From: Anaerolineales bacterium UBA6668
GTDB taxonomy: Bacteria; Chloroflexota; Anaerolineae; Anaerolineales; UBA6668
Assembly: GCA_002455215.1 (NCBI GenBank)
Contig: DKKK01000034.1
Coordinates: 8,980 to 15,898, forward strand
Reading direction: 5' to 3'
Length of the DNA stretch: 6,919 nucleotides
Part shown: piece by piece, positions 1 to 4,573 of the stretch
How positions within the stretch are numbered: position 1 is the first letter of the stretch
Layout: each line of letters begins with the position of its first letter
Made by a program: the position numbers and the translations under genes
Notes under the pieces: model-generated
Seen by the model: only the letters and a program-made list of their open reading frames with translations
Told to the model about the DNA's origin: nothing
The model's database searches: none

Positions 1-69
1 TCCGAAAAACTGAACCGCACCCGGATTTTTCCCTTTGGTCGAAATGACTTAAAGATCAGACAATCTTAA
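1..69 (+). CDS. Possible C-terminal fragment of an upstream gene
   Basis: Frame 1 is open from the first base to a TAA at 67-69 and reads SEKLNRTRIFPFGRNDLKIR followed by QS. The other two plus frames close at about 11 and 45. The peptide is basic and has an ordinary residue mix, so it could be the tail of a rightward gene that starts outside the window and converges on the MarR gene. With only 22 codons the open frame could be chance. I recognise no family. The imperfect hairpin at 48-70 overlaps its stop codon. Confidence 0.3.
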   Translation, partial: SEKLNRTRIFPFGRNDLKIRQS

Positions 70-70
70 G
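48..70. repeat. Small inverted repeat (imperfect hairpin)
   Basis: CTTAAAGAT at 48-56 and ATCTTAAG at 63-70 are complementary over eight pairs with one bulged A, around the loop cagaca. It overlaps the stop codon of the possible fragment at 1-69. No T-run follows on either strand, so it is not a convincing rho-independent terminator. It could be a weak 3' end structure or a protein-binding site. Confidence 0.35.
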
Positions 71-87
71 CGATGTTGAAGTTACCC

Positions 88-119
88 AAAAGCGCAATTT
101 CCAGCCGTGTCGAATATAG
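88..119. repeat. Dispersed 32-bp repeat, copy 1
   Basis: This stretch matches 4322-4353 at 26 of 32 positions without gaps and in the same orientation. The first 14 bases (AAAAGCGCAATTTC) are identical. It lies in the gene-free stretch just beyond the 3' end of the MarR gene. Its function is unknown; the findings discuss it with the second copy. Confidence 0.6.
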
Positions 120-169
120 ACTGACCATAGCAGAATATCACCACCACCCCACACTCCTTCCAAACGCGG

Positions 170-631
170 TTACGCCTTCAATTTGCCCCTTTCTTGCTCC
201 CACAGCCTTGAAAATTTTTCAAACACATCTGCAATCAAAGCCAAATCGGCTTCCGAATAACTGGAGAGCAATTCATCTTGTGCAATTCTTGCAGAAGCAA
301 ACCAATTTGCCATCCGCTCCTGTGCCGATTGGGCTGGCACAATCAGTGTACCCCGCCGGTCTTTGGGGTTGGGATGGCGTTCGATTAATTCGGCTTTTTC
401 CAGACGGTCCAGCAGGGCGGTGGTCGCACCGGTGGTGAGTCCGATGTGCTTGGATAATTCGGATGGGGTTGCTACCTGCTTTTGAAACAAAAAGCGTAGG
501 CACTCTAAGTCGGTGGAATTAAAACCCGCCCATTCGCTCATTGCATTGCGAAATAGTGAGAGTTGAACGCCATATTCTCGAACCGCCGCCAAAGCACGTT
601 TTTTAATTTCGGAATTGTTTGAATTTGTCAT
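170..631 (-). CDS. MarR-family transcriptional regulator
   Basis: This is a predicted cytoplasmic, dimeric winged-helix DNA-binding repressor of 153 residues, a normal MarR length. A dimerisation helix (about 10-35) is followed by a segment reading DLECLRFLF (41-49). The winged helix-turn-helix covers about 54-95: ATPSELSKHIGL, then the recognition helix TTGATTALLDRLEKAELIER, then a wing with NPKDRRG, the usual MarR wing signature. A C-terminal helical dimerisation region (about 101-148) completes the fold. The only cysteine, C44, is not at the N-terminal position of the OhrR peroxide-sensing cysteine, so a redox role is not indicated. The ATG at 629-631 has only a weak AAGAA ribosome site. 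The gene is divergent from the DUF1801-type gene, and a palindrome covers both promoters, so it probably represses itself and that neighbour. The inducer cannot be told from sequence. The family call is firm; the target is inferred. Confidence 0.93.
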   Translation of the reverse strand: MTNSNNSEIKKRALAAVREYGVQLSLFRNAMSEWAGFNSTDLECLRFLFQKQVATPSELSKHIGLTTGATTALLDRLEKAELIERHPNPKDRRGTLIVPAQSAQERMANWFASARIAQDELLSSYSEADLALIADVFEKFSRLWEQERGKLKA

Positions 632-640
632 ACATTTTTC

Positions 641-675
641 TTGACATTACCTTTTTTGTGTAGTATCTTTATAAT
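641..675 (+). promoter_or_regulatory. Plus-strand sigma-70-type promoter
   Basis: A perfect -35 TTGACA (641-646) is followed after 17 bp by TATCTT (664-669, four of six consensus bases). A perfect TATAAT lies at 670-675, but 23 bp from this -35. Transcription would start near 676-682 and give a leader of about 160 nt before the DUF1801-type gene. The palindrome at 664-682 covers the -10 region. Confidence 0.6.
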
Positions 676-682
676 CGAGATA
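664..682. promoter_or_regulatory. Candidate MarR operator (19-bp imperfect palindrome)
   Basis: TATCTTTATAATCGAGATA has perfect 5-bp outer arms (TATCT and AGATA), with an inner AT/AT pair symmetric about position 673. Its length suits the 16-20-bp imperfect palindromes bound by MarR dimers. It overlaps the -10 elements of both divergent promoters, so one bound dimer could shut off both genes. No second copy was seen. Confidence 0.5.
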
Positions 683-697
683 ATTATTCTACAGCAA
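668..697 (-). promoter_or_regulatory. Minus-strand promoter for the MarR gene
   Basis: Read on the minus strand, TTGCTG (plus positions 692-697) is followed after 18 bp by TATAAA (plus positions 668-673, five of six consensus bases). Transcription would start about 35 bp before the MarR ATG. The -10 overlaps the plus-strand -10 region and the palindrome, as expected for an autoregulated divergent pair. Confidence 0.5.
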
Positions 698-838
698 GAA
701 TGGAATTTTTATCTGGATTTACTTCAATTCAATTTTGGCTATTCGGTTCGAGCAATTTCCAAAGATGCAGAAGCGAATACAACAAAGTAATTTTACATTC
801 GTTGTTCAAAACATATTATAAATGTATCGGAGAAAAAA

Positions 839-1306
839 ATGAGTTCAAAAGCCACCCCCAAACAGAAGACTGAAAAAGATGCGCAAGGATTCAGCGAGGC
901 GGAGAAAAGTGCCATGAAAGCGCGGGCACAGGAGATGAAAGCCGAAGCCAAAGCCAGCAAAAACCGCGCCGAAGGGGAACGTGCTTTATTGGAAGCGATT
1001 GCCCAAATGGTAGATACCGACCAAATGCTGGCGCAACGTATCCATGAATTGGTCACGCAAAACGCACCACAACTGTTCCCCAAAACGTGGTATGGTATGC
1101 CCGCCTACGCCAATCAAGATGGCAAGGTGATTTGCTTTTTTCAAGCCGCTGGCAAGTTCAATGTCAGGTACGCCACCTTCGGCTTTCAGCCAGATGCTGT
1201 GCTGGATGAAGGCAACCTATGGGCAACTAGTTTTGCTTTGCTAAGCATCGGCGAACAGGAAGAAGCACAAATTCGCCAACTGGTGCAAAAGGCGATAGGA
1301 AAGTAA
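839..1306 (+). CDS. DUF1801-type (YdhG-like) domain protein
   Basis: This is a small soluble protein of 155 residues, resembling a recurrent group of uncharacterised DUF1801 proteins. The N-terminal part (about 17-48, GFSEAEKSAMKARAQEMKAE...) is a highly charged, probably helical or coiled stretch rich in Ala, Lys and Glu. The globular domain follows, with the hallmark string KTWYGMPAY (82-90), then GKVICFFQAAGKFNVRYATFGF (95-116) and LDEGNLWATSFAL (122-134). The biochemical role of the group is not established. Some relatives are annotated as iron chaperones by homology, but I see nothing here that proves metal binding. The start is supported by GGAGA at 829-833, five bases before the ATG. 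It is divergent from the MarR gene and probably under its control. A terminator lies about 120 nt after the stop. The family is likely; the function is unknown. Confidence 0.85.
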   Translation: MSSKATPKQKTEKDAQGFSEAEKSAMKARAQEMKAEAKASKNRAEGERALLEAIAQMVDTDQMLAQRIHELVTQNAPQLFPKTWYGMPAYANQDGKVICFFQAAGKFNVRYATFGFQPDAVLDEGNLWATSFALLSIGEQEEAQIRQLVQKAIGK

Positions 1307-1307
1307 G

Positions 1308-1328
1308 GGCATGATGTTGCCACATGCC
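1308..1328 (+). other. Weak hairpin just after the DUF1801-type gene
   Basis: GGCATG (1308-1313) pairs with CATGCC (1323-1328) around a 9-nt loop, directly after the TAA. The following bases, TGTCATTTTG, contain only four consecutive T. This could slow polymerase or protect the transcript end, but the strong terminator is the one at 1426-1465. Confidence 0.3.
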
Positions 1329-1425
1329 TGTCATTTTGCAGGAGCGTGACAGGGTGGACGAATTGCGCTTCATTGAGTTGTATTTGATACAGATTGAGAT
1401 TGTACTATACTTGATATTGGTCAGC

Positions 1426-1465
1426 TTAACCCCCAATGAGCTTATGATTTGGGGGGTAATTTTTT
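1426..1465 (+). terminator. Strong rho-independent terminator
   Basis: A C-run arm (TTAACCCCCAA, 1426-1436) pairs with a G-run arm (TTTGGGGGGTAA, 1448-1459) around an 11-nt loop. The run TTTTTT (1460-1465) follows at once. This is a textbook terminator for plus-strand transcription, ending the DUF1801-type unit. In the minus direction the hairpin is followed by TTAAGCTGACC rather than a T-run, so it would be weaker there. The stop codon (1442-1444) and last four sense codons of the minus-strand membrane protein gene lie within it. Confidence 0.8.
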
Positions 1466-1834
1466 ACAGATGTAAGAGCCAACAAAACTCTCCAATAAGC
1501 TCAGTGGAATCGCATAAACTAGAATGGTTAATGGCAAAACGTTTAGATTCCAAGTAACAAGCCACATCATAAGGAAAGCCATTACCCAACAAAGCATAGT
1601 GGTTTCAAAAAGCGTGAATTTTTTGGAAATGACGTAAATCGTTGTGGCAAATACAAATCCCCATATGACCCAGACCAAGGCATTTAGGGGTGCGGATGGG
1701 AAAATCATGCCTAACGCTTGAAAGTGATTGACCCAGTCGGCGTTCAGAAGTATTTGATTCCGAAAGAATTCGGATGCATTTACCCAAATGCCTGCTAGCA
1801 TAATGGCAGTAAAGTCTCGCGTGCGTAATTTCAT
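1442..1834 (-). CDS. Small four-helix integral membrane protein, unknown function
   Basis: The gene encodes 130 residues from the ATG at 1832-1834. I chose this start because AAGAG (plus positions 1842-1846) sits seven bases upstream and a basic cytoplasmic tail (MKLRTRDF) follows directly. A longer frame from 1885 would add a His-rich stretch before this and has no clear ribosome site. Four hydrophobic segments are visible: about 8-24, 48-70, 75-95 and 98-122. Between the first two lies a polar loop, FRNQILLNADWVNHFQ. The protein ends with KKLPPKS. The positive N-terminus and the KK before the end fit both termini facing the cytoplasm. I do not recognise a named family. Its codons are visibly more AT-rich than those of the envelope genes to the right. 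It is convergent with the DUF1801-type gene, and its 3' end overlaps that gene's terminator. Confidence 0.72.
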   Translation of the reverse strand: MKLRTRDFTAIMLAGIWVNASEFFRNQILLNADWVNHFQALGMIFPSAPLNALVWVIWGFVFATTIYVISKKFTLFETTMLCWVMAFLMMWLVTWNLNVLPLTILVYAIPLSLLESFVGSYICKKLPPKS

Positions 1835-2106
1835 AGGGGTACTCTTAAAATAGTGGGGGTGATGTTGTGTGAAATGCAGTGCCATCTTTGTGACGAGACA
1901 TGCAACTCAGGAGCATAAGTTGGCAACACAACCCTATTGTATACTCCAAGTAGGCATGTTTGCAAGTTTTGCGCGTCAGCGCTATCCTAATGACGCTCTA
2001 GCCGATAACTTATGTCGAATAGATAGTTGGCAAACTTGAAAACAATCGTAAATTGCAAAGCACCTTGCGCCAGTTGCACTCCCTCCCGAATGCCGATTGA
2101 GCAGGG
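1835..2106. other. Gene-free region rich in short repeats
   Basis: This 272-bp stretch lies between the start of the membrane protein gene and the end of the glycosyltransferase gene. No open frame looks real. It holds several short symmetries: CATAAGTT (1914-1921) against AACTTATG (2007-2014), CAAGTTT (1963-1969) against AAACTTG (2032-2038), GCGTCA (1973-1978) against TGACGC (1991-1996), and the direct repeat AGTTGGCAA (1918-1926 and 2025-2033). It must carry the promoter of the membrane protein gene and the 3' end of the glycosyltransferase transcript. No clear terminator is visible for the latter. It could also be a decayed small mobile element, but no target-site duplication was found. 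Confidence 0.5.
1936..1965 (-). promoter_or_regulatory. Possible promoter of the membrane protein gene
   Basis: On the minus strand TTGCAA (plus positions 1960-1965) is followed after 18 bp by TACAAT (plus positions 1936-1941, five of six consensus bases). It would start transcription about 95 bp before the ATG at 1834. It is the best match I found in this stretch, but such matches occur by chance. Confidence 0.3.
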
Positions 2107-3192
2107 TCAACTCACCCTATCCAGCACCGCCAACACCTGCCGGGCAGATTCTTCCCAGCGGAATTCTTGACAACGCTTCTTGCCGTGCGCAATCAAGGTT
2201 TGGCGCAAACTGGGCTGGCTCAATACCTGTGCCAGCGCATCGGCAAGGGCGGCGCTATCTTGCGCGGGGACAATACGTGCCGCCGATACCCCTGCCACCT
2301 CCGGCAATGACCCACCATCCGAACACACCACCGGCACGCCTGCCGCCATCGCTTCCAAAATGGGAAAGCCAAAGCCTTCATAGAGCGAAGGAAAGACAAA
2401 CGCTTGCGCTCCAGCATACAAACCGGGTAAGTCGCTATCGGGTACATAATCAAGCAATTGAATGCGCCCCGCCAGTGGTGAAGTGCGTGCCTTTTGCACA
2501 ATCGGTTCGCTTAGCCAGCCATGCCGCCCCGCCAAGACCAAGTGCAACTGCGGGAAGTGGGGGGCAACCTGTGCAAAGGCATCTAGCAAGCGTGCCAGAT
2601 TCTTGCGCGGCTGGAGAGTCCCGACAAAGAGCAGATAGTGTTGGGGTAGTGCCAGTTGGCACGGGCTGGGGTTTTCAAACGGTGTGGGGTCAAAGCCCGG
2701 ATAGACAACCGTGACGCGTGCCGGGTCAGCGCCGTAATAGGTTTGTAAATCTTGACGAGTGCAGGCACTATCAGCAAGCAAGTGGTCGGCGTACTGCACA
2801 GCGTGGCGAGTACTCCAATGCAAGTACCACCTTTGCCAGCGGGTGTGCGCTCGGGGAAAGTGCAAGTGCCCCAAATCATGCAAGGTAATCACGCTGGGAA
2901 CCGGACACCATAACGGGCGCACATGGGCCGGCACAAATAGCACACTAGGTGGACGTTGTGCCAGTTCGCGGGCAAGCGCCACATGCGTCCACAGACGGCG
3001 CATGGGTAAAACGGTTTGTTCAGCGTGTGCGGGAAAGCTAACTGGGGGGGCAGGCTGACGCAGGTACAAGCGCCAGCGCACGGCTGAGTTGGGCTGTGCC
3101 AGCAAGGCGCGAATCAACTCGCGGGCGTAGGTTTCTGTGCCTGTGCGCTGTTGTAGCAGGGCGCGACTGGCATCAACGCCAAAAACTTTCAT
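2107..3192 (-). CDS. GT4-family glycosyltransferase (GT-B fold)
   Basis: This enzyme of 361 residues probably transfers a sugar from a nucleotide sugar to a lipid-linked or nascent surface glycan at the inner face of the membrane. The N-terminal Rossmann domain opens with [20 protein letters not shown] and the HD-containing VITLHDLGHLHFPR (101-114). The C-terminal domain has FVGTLQPRKNLARLLDAF (189-206), the usual donor-phosphate Arg/Lys pair (R196, K197), and the family's EX7E signature, E272 to E280 in YEGFGFPILEAMAAGVPVV. There is no signal peptide or membrane helix. The ATG shares its A with the TAA of the MreB-like gene (TAATG). No Shine-Dalgarno sequence lies before it, so translation is probably coupled by re-initiation. 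The longer frame from 3267 would run through the MreB-like coding end and is rejected. Family and fold are firm; donor and acceptor sugars cannot be told. Confidence 0.93.
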   Translation of the reverse strand: MKVFGVDASRALLQQRTGTETYARELIRALLAQPNSAVRWRLYLRQPAPPVSFPAHAEQTVLPMRRLWTHVALARELAQRPPSVLFVPAHVRPLWCPVPSVITLHDLGHLHFPRAHTRWQRWYLHWSTRHAVQYADHLLADSACTRQDLQTYYGADPARVTVVYPGFDPTPFENPSPCQLALPQHYLLFVGTLQPRKNLARLLDAFAQVAPHFPQLHLVLAGRHGWLSEPIVQKARTSPLAGRIQLLDYVPDSDLPGLYAGAQAFVFPSLYEGFGFPILEAMAAGVPVVCSDGGSLPEVAGVSAARIVPAQDSAALADALAQVLSQPSLRQTLIAHGKKRCQEFRWEESARQVLAVLDRVS

Positions 3193-4208
3193 TAGCTGAC
3201 TTTGGGCAACATCGGGCGCAAAGTTTCGTACATTTGTAGCGCACGCCCACAGCCAATTGCCACACAAGCCATGGGGTTGTCGGCTAAGTAGGCGGGCACA
3301 CCGGTCTCGCGGGTCAGTAAACGGTCTATCCCGCGAAGCTGAGCCGTACCACCAGTAATAATCATGCCGCGGTCAATCGCATCGGCGGCGAGTTCAGGCG
3401 GGGTGGTTTCGAGCACGGCGCGTGCCACGCTAACAATCTGCGCCAGCGTTTCTTGAAGCGCATCGGTGACTTCATCATTGGTTAGCTTAATGGCACGCGG
3501 CAAGCCAGTCACTTGGTCGCGCCCATTCACTTCTAGCGAAAGAGTTTCGTCCAAAGGTAACGCCGCACCAATGCGTAGTTTGATTTGTTCGGCAGTGAGT
3601 TCGCCAATGGTTAAGCCATACTTGCGGCGCACATACGAGACAATGGCTTGGTCTAAATCGCCCCCGCCCACCCGTGCCGACTTCGCCGACACAATGCCGT
3701 TCATGGCGATGATTGCCGCTTCGGTGACGCCCGCCCCGCAAGTCAGAATCATATTGCCAGAGGGTGTCCCAATGGGCAAGCCCGCGCCAATGGCGGCGGC
3801 GAGCGGACCCTGAATCAGCGCGGCACTACTCACCCCAGCTTGCGAAACGGCGGCATACACTGCACGGCTTTCTACGCTGGTCACTCCCCACGGCACGCTA
3901 ATCATCACCTTTGGGCGAAATAAGCGAAACCCTCCGCCACTCACTTTGTGAATACAAGTGCGGAGCAAAGCTTCAGTTACTTCGTAGTCGGCAATCACCC
4001 CATGATGAATGGGTTTAATCACTTCAATAATTTCTTCAGGGGTACGCCCGTACATCTCGCGGGCTTCTTGCCCTACAGCGACCACTTTGTCTTCACTGAT
4101 TTGAAGTGCGACAATGGCAGGCTCGTGCAAAACAATGTCATTGCCTTCAAAAATGAGTACATTGTCAGTACCCAAGTCAATTCCGAATTCTTTTCCAAAT
4201 AAAGCCAT
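3192..4208 (-). CDS. MreB-like bacterial actin with altered ATPase motifs
   Basis: MreB forms membrane-associated filaments that guide the wall-elongation machinery. This protein has 338 residues, a normal MreB length. The start at 4208 is chosen because [16 protein letters not shown] is the usual MreB beginning and AAGAG (plus 4214-4218) lies five bases before the ATG. The frame extends to 4295, but the extra 29 residues fit no MreB. Family landmarks are phosphate-1 DLGTDN (11-16), [20 protein letters not shown] (94-113), [17 protein letters not shown] (137-153), RRKYGL (194-199) and the adenosine motif [15 protein letters not shown] (284-298). Two motifs have changed. Phosphate-2, normally DIGGGT, reads TCGAGV (156-161), losing the conserved Asp. 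The catalytic IEEP reads IQGP (132-135), losing the Glu before the Pro. Hydrolysis is therefore doubtful. No mreC or mreD follows; the next gene is a glycosyltransferase. I leave the symbol blank because it may be a paralogue, not the main MreB. Confidence 0.9.
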   Translation of the reverse strand: MALFGKEFGIDLGTDNVLIFEGNDIVLHEPAIVALQISEDKVVAVGQEAREMYGRTPEEIIEVIKPIHHGVIADYEVTEALLRTCIHKVSGGGFRLFRPKVMISVPWGVTSVESRAVYAAVSQAGVSSAALIQGPLAAAIGAGLPIGTPSGNMILTCGAGVTEAAIIAMNGIVSAKSARVGGGDLDQAIVSYVRRKYGLTIGELTAEQIKLRIGAALPLDETLSLEVNGRDQVTGLPRAIKLTNDEVTDALQETLAQIVSVARAVLETTPPELAADAIDRGMIITGGTAQLRGIDRLLTRETGVPAYLADNPMACVAIGCGRALQMYETLRPMLPKVS

Positions 4209-4321
4209 AAGTTCTCTTAAAAAGGCTACTTTACCGAAGTGTGCCGATTTTCCATTGGGCACAATCCTTTGCCATGATATTTGTATAGTTGACACAGGTC
4301 AGACTTGCGCCATTTTCAAGA

Positions 4322-4353
4322 AAAAGCGCAATTTCTAAGCGTGCCGAAGATAT
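4322..4353. repeat. Dispersed 32-bp repeat, copy 2
   Basis: It matches 88-119 at 26 of 32 ungapped positions, with a 14-base identical core at its left end (AAAAGCGCAATTTC). It sits about 115 bp upstream of the MreB-like start. Its GCGCAA forms a 6-bp inverted pair with TTGCGC at 4305-4310, across a 15-nt loop. Copy 1 lacks that partner, so the hairpin is not a shared feature. Confidence 0.6.
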
Positions 4354-4425
4354 GAATAGTGTATCTTACCTTTTTTTTGAAAAAAGTACAGAGGCTATTT
4401 TGCATTATTTTTTATTAAAGTGTTA

Positions 4426-4487
4426 GCGGTTGCAAAGCCGCACAAGCGATAACAATCCGACACGCAAGGAGTGCCGGTAAGCGGCTT
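4426..4487 (+). promoter_or_regulatory. Foldable leader upstream of the PBP1C gene
   Basis: If transcribed, AAGCCGC (4435-4441) pairs perfectly with GCGGCTT (4481-4487). Inside the loop CCGACAC (4457-4463) pairs with GTGCCGG (4471-4477), with one mismatch and a 7-nt loop. An alternative short stem, GCGG (4426-4429) with CCGC (4438-4441), would compete with the outer stem, as in leaders that switch between two folds. It resembles no riboswitch class I know. Confidence 0.35.
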
Positions 4488-4573
4488 GGCTAGGTACGCT
4501 CTTAATGCCGGATTCATGTGCGCTGGCGTATTGTTCGGTACAATTGGGTGAATAACCTACCCATCCTACTACC

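Larger units (their letters stand above)
4209..4573. other. Divergent intergenic region between the MreB-like and PBP1C genes
   Basis: This 365-bp stretch must serve both divergent genes. The MreB side holds the ribosome site at 4214-4218 and a partial, gapped resemblance to the dispersed repeat (4219-4247). Then come an inverted pair TTGCGC/GCGCAA (4305-4310 and 4326-4331) and the repeat copy itself (4322-4353). The middle, about 4360-4420, is very AT-rich with runs of T and A (an eight-T run at 4371-4378). The PBP side can fold into stems at 4426-4487. I could not name a convincing promoter for either gene. A plus-strand TACAAT at 4539-4544 lacks a good -35. No gene is evident; the longest open frame (4423-4731, minus) is mostly antisense to the PBP1C gene. 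Confidence 0.6.

Noticed and set aside
73..438. Plus-strand open frame of 121 codons
   Set aside because: It is antisense to most of the MarR gene's 3' half, has a low-complexity composition and no ribosome site. The MarR reading on the other strand has clear family motifs.
700..873. Possible 57-codon leader ORF between the divergent promoter and the DUF1801-type gene
   Set aside because: It begins shortly after the predicted transcription start but has only a weak ribosome site, no recognisable domain, and overlaps the start of the DUF1801-type gene in another frame. It could be a leader peptide, but nothing positive supports it.
1324..1557. Plus-strand open frame of 77 codons after the DUF1801-type gene
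   Set aside because: It runs straight through the rho-independent terminator at 1426-1465 and into antisense of the membrane protein gene. No ribosome site or family motif is seen.
2103..2118. AGGGT/ACCCT hairpin over the glycosyltransferase stop codon as a terminator
   Set aside because: The stem is only five pairs and no T-run follows on the minus strand.
2097..2714. Plus-strand open frame of 205 codons
   Set aside because: It is antisense to the glycosyltransferase, and its Pro/Ser/Arg-rich product is typical of a shadow frame. The opposite strand has the intact GT4 motifs.
4209..4295. N-terminal extension of the MreB-like protein to an ATG at 4295
   Set aside because: The added 29 residues match nothing in MreB. 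The ATG at 4208 has a good AAGAG ribosome site and gives the usual MreB N-terminus.
4426..4500. tRNA-like stems upstream of the PBP1C gene
   Set aside because: There is no T-loop (GTTCRANNC) or D-loop consensus and no cloverleaf; it is only a set of stems in a leader.
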